Part shown: positions 8,946 through 16,814 of the stretch, one piece after another
Layout: each line of letters opens with the position of its first letter
How positions within the stretch are numbered: position 1 is the first letter of the stretch
Assembly: GCA_027320425.1 (NCBI GenBank)
Contig: DAHVLJ010000010.1
Coordinates: 1-64,000, forward strand
Length of the DNA stretch: 64,000 bases
Source of the DNA: Nitrososphaerota archaeon
GTDB lineage: Archaea > Thermoproteota > Nitrososphaeria > Nitrososphaerales > Gagatemarchaeaceae
Reading direction: 5' to 3'
Notes under the pieces: generated by a model
Seen by the model: only the letters and a program-made list of their open reading frames with translations
Database searches by the model: none
What the model was told of the DNA's origin: nothing
Translations under genes and position numbers: made by a program

Positions 8946-10285
8946 AAACTCGCGACCGTGTCCTCGAGTACCGCTCTGACCCGCTTCGAGGCCTCGCTGA
9001 CGAGGCACTGCTTCACGGTCTCAGCACCGTTGGCCCCGAGACTGTCGGCAGCCGTACCGGTCGCTTTTACTATCTTTTCCGCGAGGGCTTTGTCATTCCC
9101 TGGCTCGAAGGTATAGCCATTGGCCCCCTCCTCCACTAGTTCCGATGCCCCCGCACCCCTGCTCACCACCACCGGCTTGCCGTTTATCCATCCCTCAAGC
9201 ACTGCGATCCCGAACCCTTCTATCCTTGAGGGGAGGACGACCGTGGAAGCTAATCGATAGGCCGACCTGAGTTCCTCGTCGGTGGCGTACCCCATGAACA
9301 CCAATTTGTCTTCCACACCCAGAGAACCAGCCACCTCCCTGAGGTGGTTCTTCCAGATGGCCCCCTTGTCCCTCCCCAATCCCCCCGTCTGGCTGGAGGA
9401 GAAGCTGCCGTTCCCTATCATCAGCAGCCTGTAGTTCCCGGCGTTCCTGACTCTCGCCAGAGCCCTGATGGCCACGTCCTGAGACTTCACCGGGTCCATC
9501 CTCGCCACCACCAGAAGGAGGCGTTCATCGCGCCGCAGGCCGATTCTTTCTTTCAGCGAGCTTTCGACGGAACGGGGCGGTCTCTTCCATTTCGTCCCGT
9601 CGATGTACGGGTAAATCTGGTATGCCAGCCCCCTGTACCTGGACTTCTGCAGCCCCGCCAGGTCCCTTTTGGTGCTCACCACGACGGAGTCGAACCCCTC
9701 GAGGGCCTTGCGTACGAACGTCCCTGTGTTCCCCAGGTTCTCGGGCCTGAAGGGCACGTGCCATCTCAGGACCGCAGGAGCGGAGATGCCGATGAGCTGC
9801 CCCGTCTGGATGAGCTGGAAGTCCTGGATGAAGAACACGTCCGCTTCCCCGACGTATTCGAACAGCTTCTCAGCGTTGGCCCAGTTGTAGCGAACGTATC
9901 CGATGTACTCCTCCTTGCTGAACTCGCGCTTTCCCAGCCCATGGATGAGAAACCAGAAGGAGTCTTTGAACGACGCGTACTTCCTGAGGTGGCCTTCGTC
10001 GAGCTCGACGTGCGAAATCATGACATCGTTGAGCTTCACCCGGGGAGGGTAGTTCACCCCGAGGCTGATCCACGCTGGGTCCTTGGAGAACTTCGACTTT
10101 GAAAGGTTCGCAAGGAGCGGGAGGACCATCGCCGTCACTCCTCCGGGTGTGTAGTCGTAGTCCACTCCCTCCTCCAGGGTCTGCACGTCCAGGGGGTCGT
10201 CCAGCGCCCCGTACTTTTCCAGCAGCTCGGTGTAGCTGAGTTTGAACCTCAGCGGCGGGGTCTGGGTGTTTATGCAGATCTTCAA
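8942..10285 (-). CDS. GT4-family glycosyltransferase resembling trehalose synthases
   Basis: A 447-residue GT-B fold enzyme. The C-terminal half holds the donor site, with LLVVARMDPVKS around residues 255-266 and the EGFGIAVLEGW motif (EX7E type) near 365. The N-terminal half (FFIQDFQLI, LRWHVPF) resembles trehalose glycosyltransferring synthases/phosphorylases that join an NDP-sugar to glucose. Its 3' end overlaps the GH15 gene by 4 bases from the opposite strand, and its start overlaps the small ORF upstream by 4 bases, so it belongs to a two-gene operon. The trehalose assignment is an inference from appearance and context. Confidence 0.75.
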   Translation of the reverse strand: MKICINTQTPPLRFKLSYTELLEKYGALDDPLDVQTLEEGVDYDYTPGGVTAMVLPLLANLSKSKFSKDPAWISLGVNYPPRVKLNDVMISHVELDEGHLRKYASFKDSFWFLIHGLGKREFSKEEYIGYVRYNWANAEKLFEYVGEADVFFIQDFQLIQTGQLIGISAPAVLRWHVPFRPENLGNTGTFVRKALEGFDSVVVSTKRDLAGLQKSRYRGLAYQIYPYIDGTKWKRPPRSVESSLKERIGLRRDERLLLVVARMDPVKSQDVAIRALARVRNAGNYRLLMIGNGSFSSSQTGGLGRDKGAIWKNHLREVAGSLGVEDKLVFMGYATDEELRSAYRLASTVVLPSRIEGFGIAVLEGWINGKPVVVSRGAGASELVEEGANGYTFEPGNDKALAEKIVKATGTAADSLGANGAETVKQCLVSEASKRVRAVLEDTVASF

Positions 10286-10464
10286 TTCGAGCTTACTTCC
10301 ACGGGCGGGCCCCCCAGGTAAAACAGCTTCTCAATCGCCTCGATGGCCCCATCCCTGTCGCTCCCCCTTGTGACCAGGTCCATGGCCAGAGCGTATGGTG
10401 GCTTGACAAGGGGTCGACCTTTCCCGTCCTGGTTCATCGAGTTGTACTTTCCCTCCTTTGGCAT
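10282..10464 (-). CDS. Small protein of 60 residues, unknown
   Basis: A short reading frame whose stop overlaps the start of the GT4 gene by 4 bases (ATGA-type coupling), which suggests translational coupling and a real gene. The product is soluble, with a helical C-terminal part (SDRDGAIEAIEKLFYLGG). No family recognised. It may be an accessory subunit of the glycosyltransferase. An internal ATG (MNQDGKG) is an alternative start. Confidence 0.5.
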   Translation of the reverse strand: MPKEGKYNSMNQDGKGRPLVKPPYALAMDLVTRGSDRDGAIEAIEKLFYLGGPPVEVSSN

Positions 10465-10468
10465 GGCA

Positions 10469-10524
10469 CATATATGTTTCGCATATCAAATCGTTATGAT
10501 ATGTCAAATACATATATAACGAAA
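10469..10524. promoter_or_regulatory. AT-rich divergent promoter with nested inverted repeats
   Basis: Between the small ORF (minus) and the cupin gene (plus), a very AT-rich segment holds an inner perfect inverted repeat, CATATC (10482-10487) and GATATG (10498-10503), inside an outer pair, TTTCG (10477-10481) and CGAAA (10520-10524). A TATA-like CATATATAA ends near 10519. The symmetry suggests a repressor site over the promoters; function is inferred. Confidence 0.4.
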
Positions 10525-10559
10525 CGAAAGAGCGGAGACCGCGACGTGAATTCTGCGGC

Positions 10560-11000
10560 ATGCGGTTCAACATCGACACGGTGAGAGAGAAGGGAAGATT
10601 GGTGGCTGATAACGAACGCTATCGCATACACGATTTCAACCTCGACGACCTGACTGTTTCTTTGACAGAGCTCAAGGGAGGGCAGAGCACCAGAGGGCAC
10701 ACCCATGACTCCAAGGCAGAGGTCTACATTTTCCGCGAGGGGGAAGGGGTAATGGAAGTTGGAAGCGATAGTTTCGAGGTCAGTCGTGGGCCGGTGCTGA
10801 TTCCCAGAGGCGAGTTCCACAGAGTGGTGAACAAGTCCGAGTCGTCAGACCTTGTGTTCATGTCCATCTTCTCAGGGTCTAGAAATGGCACGAGGGCTGA
10901 TTACTCCCATGATAAGACCAGCCCCAGGGTGGCGAAGAAGCGATTGACGCCTCGGCGGCCAAGGTCCACACGCACGGCCGCGTTTCAGTGGCCCGACTGA
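10560..11000 (+). CDS. Cupin-domain protein
   Basis: A 146-residue protein with a single small cupin barrel. The metal-binding first motif is GHTHDSKAEVYIFREGEG (residues about 46-63) and the second is PRGEFHRV (about 81-88). The last 35 residues are basic and probably disordered. Such proteins are often sugar isomerases, dioxygenases or ligand-binding regulators; none can be chosen here. The frame overlaps the start of the MscS gene by 13 bases. Confidence 0.75.
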   Translation: MRFNIDTVREKGRLVADNERYRIHDFNLDDLTVSLTELKGGQSTRGHTHDSKAEVYIFREGEGVMEVGSDSFEVSRGPVLIPRGEFHRVVNKSESSDLVFMSIFSGSRNGTRADYSHDKTSPRVAKKRLTPRRPRSTRTAAFQWPD

Positions 11001-11926
11001 TCATGCAGGAAAAGGAGAGCGGCTCGGTCAGCACAAAGGCTCTCGAGGCACTCTCCCTGGTGTTAGCTGGAGCCATTGTCCTGTACTACCTCGTTTTCTT
11101 TGCTGCTCAACTGCCGTTCAGCCTGACCCTCGCGCTCAAGGTGGTCGTCGCCGGCGTGTTGGGTTACGTGGCGATCGGCATCGTGTCACGCGAGCTCAGA
11201 AAGGTCATTTCGAAGACATCAGGGGTCGAGAAGGGCGCCATCGTAGGCACTTCGTTCAGGTATCTCGGCTACATCCTTCTCGCCTTCGTAATCCTTGGTC
11301 TGGCAGGCGTTTCGACGGTATCGCTTCTGGCGGGAGCAACGTTCTCGGGCCTGGTGCTAGGACTCGCCGGCCAGCAGACGCTTTCGAACATCTTCGCGGG
11401 GTTGCTCATACTCACCGCGAGGCCGTTTCTCGTTGGAGAGAGGATAACTGTCTCAACATGGCAATGGGGTTTCGCCCTTCCCTCATACCCGCCCAAGTTC
11501 TTCTCGGATAACATGCTGGTACCAGGATACACAGGAGTGGTGGATGACATCAGACTCAACTACACGATCATCCGCTCCGATGACGGGGTGCAAGTAAAAC
11601 TGCCGAACAGCATCGTCATACAAGCCTCTGTTATCGACCACAGGACATCCGAGAGGTTAGTGCGCGTCAGATATGACGTGGCAAAGCCTGCAAATCCGTC
11701 TTCGTTGGTCGGGCTCATTCGTTCTGTTGTCGTTAAGAACTCTTGGGTGACTAGGCCCGAGTCAGTGAGCGTCAGCGTCGAGAACATCACGCCGACCGAC
11801 ATCGTGGTCGTGATAGAAGCGGTCTGCAGGGGGGCCTACGAAGCCCCCCCAAGAAGCGCGATACTGCTGGACATCGACAAATCTGTCATGGGTCTTAAGG
11901 AAGAGGAGCAGGGTGGACGAAGCTAA
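10988..11926 (+). CDS. mscS: MscS-family mechanosensitive channel
   Basis: This 312-residue membrane protein has about three N-terminal transmembrane segments, the pore-lining glycine/alanine-rich helix (LLAGATFSGLVLGLAGQQTLSN region), then the MscS beta domain with GVVDDIRLNYTIIRSDDG and LPNSIV, and a mixed C-terminal domain. It releases solutes on hypo-osmotic shock. An ATG six codons in is an alternative start. It overlaps the cupin gene by 13 bases, so the two are probably expressed together. Confidence 0.85.
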   Translation: MARLIMQEKESGSVSTKALEALSLVLAGAIVLYYLVFFAAQLPFSLTLALKVVVAGVLGYVAIGIVSRELRKVISKTSGVEKGAIVGTSFRYLGYILLAFVILGLAGVSTVSLLAGATFSGLVLGLAGQQTLSNIFAGLLILTARPFLVGERITVSTWQWGFALPSYPPKFFSDNMLVPGYTGVVDDIRLNYTIIRSDDGVQVKLPNSIVIQASVIDHRTSERLVRVRYDVAKPANPSSLVGLIRSVVVKNSWVTRPESVSVSVENITPTDIVVVIEAVCRGAYEAPPRSAILLDIDKSVMGLKEEEQGGRS

Positions 11927-12025
11927 GAGAGGATTCCCCGGTCTAGAGCGCACGGTTTGCATTGTCCGTTGGACTCACGGCACCGAGTCGGAGCGGTTCT
12001 TCCAAAGCTTGGAAGAGGGTGCTAC

Positions 12026-12604
12026 TTGAGCTCCCGGGCGAACGGGCAGAAGAAGCCTACGGGTTTCAAGATTAAACTCGTCGAGGTCATCAGGGACAGC
12101 GACGAGGCTAGGCTGATATCCGACCCGATGCGTCGCGCGATCTTAAACCTCCTGCGCCGGCGGGCGATGTCTCAGTCTGAACTTGCTGAAAGCCTTGGGT
12201 TGACAGACGGTACGGTGAACTACCACCTGAGCCTTCTCCGCAACATAGGGTACCTTACAGTTGCCCGGAAATCACTCGAGGAGCATGGAATAATGCAGAA
12301 GTTCTACGCCCCCACCGCCTATCTGTACGTCCCTGACGTCCAGTCTCTCCCGAAGGAGGTCGCCAGGTACTACTACCCAATCAACATCGAGAGAATAAGA
12401 GGGGTCCTCAGTGCCGAGAGCGCCCAAGGTACACAACTTAGGCTCACGAGCAAGGATGTGGACTCTCTGGGAGAGGACTTCGCAAGGGATCTTGTGAAGG
12501 TCGCCGAATCCTTCGGTGACGTAGAGGTCACCCAGGGTGAAGGAGAAGACCTGGTCAACGAGATCTACTCCAGGGCGCTTGCGCGCCTCGTCAGCGCGAG
12601 ATAG
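12026..12604 (+). CDS. ArsR-type winged-helix transcription regulator
   Basis: A winged-helix domain occupies roughly residues 15-80 (DPMRRAILNLLRRRAMSQSE, then ESLGLTDGTVNYHL as the recognition helix). A C-terminal half of about 100 residues shows no family I know. The frame is open back to an ATG at 11957, but a TTG at 12026 preceded by GGAAGAGGGTG fits a ribosome-binding site and places the start where family similarity begins. Target genes unknown. Confidence 0.75.
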   Translation: MSSRANGQKKPTGFKIKLVEVIRDSDEARLISDPMRRAILNLLRRRAMSQSELAESLGLTDGTVNYHLSLLRNIGYLTVARKSLEEHGIMQKFYAPTAYLYVPDVQSLPKEVARYYYPINIERIRGVLSAESAQGTQLRLTSKDVDSLGEDFARDLVKVAESFGDVEVTQGEGEDLVNEIYSRALARLVSAR

Positions 12605-12683
12605 TGCCAAGGTAGCTCTCCGCCCCAAGCGACCTTCGACGGCCCTTCAAAGCTTAATTGGGTTCGGGTCGCCCGCAGGTTGG

Positions 12684-13013
12684 TTGTCGATTGCGATAGA
12701 GGACTTCGCCAAGGTTCAGATGAAAGTGGGGAAGATTGTCTCAGTCGAGGACATCCCAGAGGCGAGGAAGCCGATGTACAAGCTGAGAGTAGAATTCGGA
12801 GACGGCATCAGTAAGCAATGCGTCGCGGGCATCAAAGACAGATACACGAAAGAAGAGCTCGCAGACAAGATAGTGGTGGCGGTGGTCAACCTGGAGCCGA
12901 AGTCGGTGGCTGGGGTGACCTCTGAGTGCATGCTCCTCGCGGCCTTCAACGAGAACGAGCTTTCGCTCCTGGCTCCTGAACGGAAAGTTTCCCTAGGTTC
13001 AAAGGTTGCTTGA
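12684..13013 (+). CDS. CsaA-like tRNA-binding-domain protein
   Basis: A 109-residue OB-fold protein of the CsaA/tRNA-binding-domain type (DFAKVQMKVGKIVSVEDIPEA at the N-terminus, SECMLLAA near residue 77, and a C-terminal LLAPERKVSLGSKV). The start is a TTG with an AGCTTAATT TATA-like element about 28 bases earlier, so a leaderless message; the longer ATG frame from 12537 overlaps the previous gene and adds only low-complexity sequence. The family binds tRNA or unfolded protein in other organisms. Confidence 0.78.
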   Translation: MSIAIEDFAKVQMKVGKIVSVEDIPEARKPMYKLRVEFGDGISKQCVAGIKDRYTKEELADKIVVAVVNLEPKSVAGVTSECMLLAAFNENELSLLAPERKVSLGSKVA

Positions 13014-13060
13014 ACCGAGCCGCAAGCTTTTAACCTGCAGAAAAGCGCGACTTGAAACGA

Positions 13061-13158
13061 GCGGTGGTCGTCTAGCCTGGTCCAGGACAGTAGCCTGCCA
13101 CGCTACTAACTCGGGAAGTCATGCAAATGACTCGAGAATTCAAATCCCGGCCACCGCA
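13061..13158 (+). tRNA. tRNA-Gly(GCC) with an intron in the T-arm
   Basis: Acceptor strands GCGGTGG (13061-13067) and CCACCGC (13151-13157) pair fully. The D-stem is GTCT/GGAC and the anticodon arm is GTAGC-CTGCCAC-GCTAC with anticodon GCC. The T-arm is broken after TCGGG by 23 bases; removal restores TCGGG-TTCAAAT-CCCGG. CCA is not encoded. A TTTTAA box lies about 30 bases upstream. Confidence 0.93.
13116..13138 (+). other. Non-canonical 23-nt BHB intron in tRNA-Gly(GCC), T-arm position 53/54
   Basis: A 4-bp helix (CTCG with CGAG) is flanked by the 3-base bulges GGA and AAT, and an inner hairpin AGTCAT-GCAA-ATGACT closes the intron. Cutting after the second base of each bulge gives exactly the mature T-arm. 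This is the textbook bulge-helix-bulge substrate of the archaeal splicing endonuclease, at an unusual position. Confidence 0.88.
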
Positions 13159-13258
13159 CTTATACTTTCCAGACTTGGCCTGCTAATCCCTTGATGGGAC
13201 GTTTGCCTCGTTAATCCCGCGACGCAGCTTATTATCCGCTGGCAAAAATCCCTCCACT

Positions 13259-13639
13259 GTGGAATTCAAGTTCTACTATAGTGGAATAAGGGTGAGGAAC
13301 CTCAAGAGATCAATCGATTTCTACACCAAGGCCCTGGGAATGGAGGTCGTCAAAAGTGGGACGATGCCTCACGGTGGGAAGTGGGTGCACTTGCGCGGAA
13401 CCGGGTCGAAACAGACGTTGGAACTCAACTGGTACCCAAGAGGCAACAGGTTCTACACCGAATACAAGAGAGGTGAGGAGCTCGACCACTTGGCTTTCGT
13501 GGTGAAAGACGTGGCTGCAGCGTACAGATTCCTTCTCAGTCATGGCGCTAAATCGGCGGTCTCTCCTGACGAGTCGAAGGGGACCGAGGTCTATGTCACC
13601 GACCCCGACGGGATCTGGATAGAGCTTCTCGGGCCCTAG
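13259..13639 (+). CDS. VOC-superfamily (glyoxalase-like) protein
   Basis: A 126-residue single-domain vicinal-oxygen-chelate protein: N-terminal IRVRNLKRSIDFYTKALGMEV, a middle DHLAFVV (metal His) and a C-terminal YVTDPDGIWIELL ending in the metal-binding Glu. It resembles lactoylglutathione lyase/methylmalonyl-CoA epimerase relatives but substrate is not determinable. It starts at GTG, about 26 bases after the TATA-like CTTATTATC, so it is likely leaderless. It overlaps the convergent zincin gene by 4 bases. Confidence 0.82.
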   Translation: MEFKFYYSGIRVRNLKRSIDFYTKALGMEVVKSGTMPHGGKWVHLRGTGSKQTLELNWYPRGNRFYTEYKRGEELDHLAFVVKDVAAAYRFLLSHGAKSAVSPDESKGTEVYVTDPDGIWIELLGP

Positions 13640-14151
13640 GCGCTCGGCTTCACGCCGACGTTCTTGAGGAACCGGTCGAAAGCATCCTCAGAGATCCATT
13701 CGACCTTCAGGTATTGGGCGACCTCGCCCTCGTCCATGCCCAGCCTTCTGGCCTCCTTCACCGCTACCTTGTAAGCCTCGATTTCAGTTGGTCTGTCGAT
13801 GTATTCGAAACTCCTATCCCACAGCTCCTTGCCCTCTTTATGCTGCCGGATGTGAACCAGCTCATGTATGACGTCGAGATAGACATCGACCTCGCGCCCG
13901 GTTTTCAGGTACCTTGACGCAATCCTGATCGATCCCTCGTGGTCGTTTATTCTCATGTATCCCCTCCCTCTGGCTATCTCCACGGACAGGTTTTCGAGAA
14001 CTTCGCGGGTGTCCTTCCCGAAGATCGCCTTTACCGCTCTGACTCTGTCGAAGCCTTCGAACACCTCGGTGAATGGATGAACGCCGACCTTCGCCTTCCT
14101 GTCGATGACTGTCTCGAACTTCACGGGCGGCCGAGAACCCTCACCGGCCAT
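13636..14151 (-). CDS. Small zincin-like metallopeptidase
   Basis: This 171-residue protein carries a HELVHIRQ zinc motif near residue 94-101 and an acidic RPTEIEAYK downstream that could supply the third ligand. The rest is helical and charged, with no signal peptide, so cytoplasmic. It overlaps the downstream end of the GNAT gene by 11 bases and is probably translated from the same message. Substrate unknown; it is one of four small HExxH proteins in this window. Confidence 0.7.
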   Translation of the reverse strand: MAGEGSRPPVKFETVIDRKAKVGVHPFTEVFEGFDRVRAVKAIFGKDTREVLENLSVEIARGRGYMRINDHEGSIRIASRYLKTGREVDVYLDVIHELVHIRQHKEGKELWDRSFEYIDRPTEIEAYKVAVKEARRLGMDEGEVAQYLKVEWISEDAFDRFLKNVGVKPSA

Positions 14152-14680
14152 TTGAGCTTTTTTCGAGGAGCAGCTTGGAGTAGAGCTTCTCGAACCCCCG
14201 CTTCAGGTAGAATCCCAGCACCATGTCCGACACCAATGTCTGGAGGATCATCGTCCTGCCCTCCGATTCTGAGATCTCCCTCGCTCTGGCGATCAAGCCG
14301 GTCGCGACCCCTTCTCTTCTGTGCTCTGGGACCGTGCCAACACAGTATACCCCGGCGACGCCGGGCGTCCTGAAGAGCGCTGCCACCCCGGCGGTGCCTC
14401 CACCTGCCCTGGACTCGAGTAGGGTTACCTTTCCCGACTTCGAAAGAGACGTCACCAGCTTCCCGACCACGTCGAGAAGCGCCGAATCGCCATAGAAGGA
14501 GCGGAGATATGCCACGGTCCAGGAACGGAGGTCGCGGGAGACAATCACATCCCCTGTAGTGGCGTCTGGGATGCGACCCTTGGAGACAAGGACAGCCATC
14601 TCGTCCGCTTGGCTGTAACCAGTTCTGCGCAGCGCGTTGACGGCCTTGCACGATTCAAAGATCGACATCGTGGGGACCAC
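14141..14680 (-). CDS. GNAT-family N-acetyltransferase (visible start uncertain)
   Basis: The acetyl-CoA site VPEHRREGVATGLIARA and the C-terminal YLKRGFEKLYSK identify a GNAT acetyltransferase. The coordinates begin at a GTG (14680), but the same frame stays open upstream to a TGA at 14885-14887 and encodes convincing protein (IGWWSNWAEL, LLKEGFFNRGGS), typical of a GNAT N-terminus. That extension has no ATG, GTG or TTG. Either an unusual start codon is used, or an indel has separated the frame from its start. The cysS stop at 14871 falls just upstream. Substrate unknown. Confidence 0.75.
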   Translation of the reverse strand: MVPTMSIFESCKAVNALRRTGYSQADEMAVLVSKGRIPDATTGDVIVSRDLRSWTVAYLRSFYGDSALLDVVGKLVTSLSKSGKVTLLESRAGGGTAGVAALFRTPGVAGVYCVGTVPEHRREGVATGLIARAREISESEGRTMILQTLVSDMVLGFYLKRGFEKLYSKLLLEKSSNGR

Positions 14681-14870
14681 CCCTCTTTTCGCGAACTTGC
14701 CTTCCGCCCAGGCGACGGTCCCTATGATGCTCCCGCATGTCAGTGATCCTCCCCTGTTGAAGAATCCCTCCTTTAGAAGGTCCGATGAAAGGACATAACC
14801 ATCTCCCTTCCAGCTGAGCTCCGCCCAGTTAGACCACCAGCCGATTTCATTGAGCTCTGTCTGGCGCCTG

Positions 14871-16052
14871 TCAGGAGCTACCGTTCAGGTCCACTCCCAA
14901 GATTCTCATCCCTCTCACCGCCGCCCCTGCCATCGACCTTGCCTTCTCTCTGCTGCCTTCCCTGGCGGCGGCCCTCAGCATCCTGTCCGCCCAATCGATC
15001 GCGGTGGGGCTGTCAAAGTCGTCATTCAATGCGGCTTCGAAGCCTTCAAGGGCGCTTTCGTCGCCGTCGCCTCCTACTCCATCCGCCATCGCCCGCATTC
15101 GTGCGAGCCTCCGCCTCGCCGAGTCAGTCCCCGTGAACCCAAACTCACTCCTGTAGTTCTTCGAGAGGAAGACGAACCTCAGCTCATCGGCTGAAAACGA
15201 CTTCAGGGCCTCTCTGACGGTGAGCACGTTGCCCAATGACTTCGACATCTTCTCCCCGCCTTGCTTGAGAAGGTTGGTGTGCACCCAGTGCCTAACGAAG
15301 GGCCTCTTCCCTGTGAGGCACTCGGCCTGCGCTATCTCCGCTTCATGGTGAGGATACACCAGCTCGTAAGCTCCGCCATGGATGTCGTACTGCGCGCCAA
15401 GTATCGGTACCGTCACCGCGGTGTCTTGGATGTGCCACCCAGGAGAGCCGAGGCCCCAGGGGCTCTTGTACCGTCCTTCGACCAGGACCTCCGGTCGCCA
15501 AAGTGCGAAATCGTTGAGGTTCCTTTTCCGCGGCGAAAGCTCGAGGGGCCTCAGAGACAGTTCCCGCTTCGACTGGTGGGAGAGCCTGCCCCATCGCCTG
15601 AACTTCGAAGTGTCGAAGTAGACCCATCCTCCCGCCTGGTAGGCAAAACCCTCGTCGATGAGGGACTCAGTCTGCCTTATCGCTCCCTCCACGTGGTGGG
15701 AAACCGGTTCGAAGCGGGACACCGTGTCTAGCTTGAGCCGTCCGAAATCCTGCTTCATGACAGCGATCATCCGCTCCGCATATGCGATGGGATCTTCTCC
15801 AGCTTTCGACGCGGCACTGCTGACCTGTTCATCCAGGTCTGTTATGTTCATGAGATATGTGACGCCATATCCTAAGTGTTTGAGGTACCTCGCAAGGGCG
15901 TCGAAGAATATGTAGGTCCTGGCGTTGCCGATGTGTATCTCCGACTGCACGGTAGGGCCGCACACGAACATTGAGACGTCGGCCGGCCGGGTCGGCCGGA
16001 ATGGGATCTTCTTGCCTGCCATGGTGTCATAGAGTCTGAGCGCGCTCTTCAT
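14871..16052 (-). CDS. cysS: Cysteinyl-tRNA synthetase, short and with an altered zinc ligand
   Basis: A class I aminoacyl-tRNA synthetase with FVCGPTV (C31), HIGNAR (40-45) and KMSKS (268-272). It charges tRNA-Cys or is a close relative of that enzyme. Two oddities: it has 393 residues against about 460 in most CysRS, so the C-terminal anticodon-binding region is reduced; and where CysRS has GWHIECSAM it reads GWHIQDTAV, so the zinc ligand equivalent to E. coli Cys209 is Asp210. The other ligands (C31, H235, E239) are kept. A paralogue with another role cannot be excluded. Confidence 0.82.
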   Translation of the reverse strand: MKSALRLYDTMAGKKIPFRPTRPADVSMFVCGPTVQSEIHIGNARTYIFFDALARYLKHLGYGVTYLMNITDLDEQVSSAASKAGEDPIAYAERMIAVMKQDFGRLKLDTVSRFEPVSHHVEGAIRQTESLIDEGFAYQAGGWVYFDTSKFRRWGRLSHQSKRELSLRPLELSPRKRNLNDFALWRPEVLVEGRYKSPWGLGSPGWHIQDTAVTVPILGAQYDIHGGAYELVYPHHEAEIAQAECLTGKRPFVRHWVHTNLLKQGGEKMSKSLGNVLTVREALKSFSADELRFVFLSKNYRSEFGFTGTDSARRRLARMRAMADGVGGDGDESALEGFEAALNDDFDSPTAIDWADRMLRAAAREGSREKARSMAGAAVRGMRILGVDLNGSS

Positions 16053-16120
16053 TGGAACAAGAGGCAGCCACGTCGGGCCAGGTATTAGTTTTTGAGGCGG
16101 CCTGTAACCCCCGAAGGGAG

Positions 16121-16402
16121 TTGTTCTACGAAGACAGGATTCGGTCCATGGCTGAGCTGAGTCGCAAGCTCCGGTCTCTTGACCAGGACGCCGGAATCAG
16201 GCTGATCGGCGGGAGGGGCACGGACAGGTCCATGATGTTCGTGACTAGGTTCGGCACAACCTACACGGTCATGACCTACGGCGTGGTACATGGAGGTCTG
16301 CCAGGGAGAAGGCGTCAGACGCTGGAGCTGAGCGACCCTGGCGAGGTAGAGAGGGAGCTGAGTGGCATGGTCAAGGGGAAGCTGCAGGCGTGGATTTATT
16401 GA
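16121..16402 (+). CDS. Hypothetical protein, about 93 residues
   Basis: A small mixed alpha/beta protein rich in arginine (MAELSRKLRSLDQDAG, then MMFVTRFGTTYTVMTYG). The frame is open back to a TTG at 16052 inside the cysS start, but a TATA-like GTATTAG at 16088-16094 and the GAAGGGAG just before the TTG at 16121 favour this start. No family recognised. It is divergent from cysS. Confidence 0.5.
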   Translation: MFYEDRIRSMAELSRKLRSLDQDAGIRLIGGRGTDRSMMFVTRFGTTYTVMTYGVVHGGLPGRRRQTLELSDPGEVERELSGMVKGKLQAWIY

Positions 16403-16451
16403 CGCGCGGTTAGCACACGATTAATATCGAACCGACGTTCCCCGCGCGCCT

Positions 16452-16793
16452 ATGGACAAGCCAAACGCGATTCACGTGGTGTACGCCAACTGGTGCCCCC
16501 ATTGCGTCCCAACGACCGTCGAGCCTCTTCGCTCGAGGGGGAACGAGCTTGGGATTCCCTGCCGCCTTTACGACATAGACACTGAAGATGTGGGTGCAGC
16601 CGACGAACTCGTCAAGAAGTTCGGCGACTGGAGCCCTGACTATCTTATCCCACAGGTCTTCCTCGAATACGGCAATGGAAAGATGCAGCACGTCCTTACA
16701 GGGAACCCCCAGGGGGTCCACATGACTAGGAAGGCCGTAGAAGCCCTGCTCAACGGGCCGCTGAGTGTGAATACGAGAGCCTCTCCTAAATAG
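16452..16793 (+). CDS. Thioredoxin/glutaredoxin-fold protein with CPHC motif
   Basis: This 113-residue protein begins with a thioredoxin-like strand and the redox motif NWCPHC (C15, C18), and continues with the cis-proline region YLIPQVFLEYGNG and a C-terminal helix. The CPHC dithiol is the DsbA-type pair, but there is no signal peptide or membrane segment, so it is cytoplasmic. A role as disulfide reductase or in thiol homeostasis is likely. Confidence 0.75.
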   Translation: MDKPNAIHVVYANWCPHCVPTTVEPLRSRGNELGIPCRLYDIDTEDVGAADELVKKFGDWSPDYLIPQVFLEYGNGKMQHVLTGNPQGVHMTRKAVEALLNGPLSVNTRASPK

Positions 16794-16814
16794 TGGCATC
16801 CGGTCGGACTTCAC

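Noticed and set aside
9344-10102. 252-residue plus-strand frame inside the GT4 gene
   Set aside because: Reads as repeated proline, arginine and glutamate runs and has no motif; the GT4 protein on the other strand is convincing.
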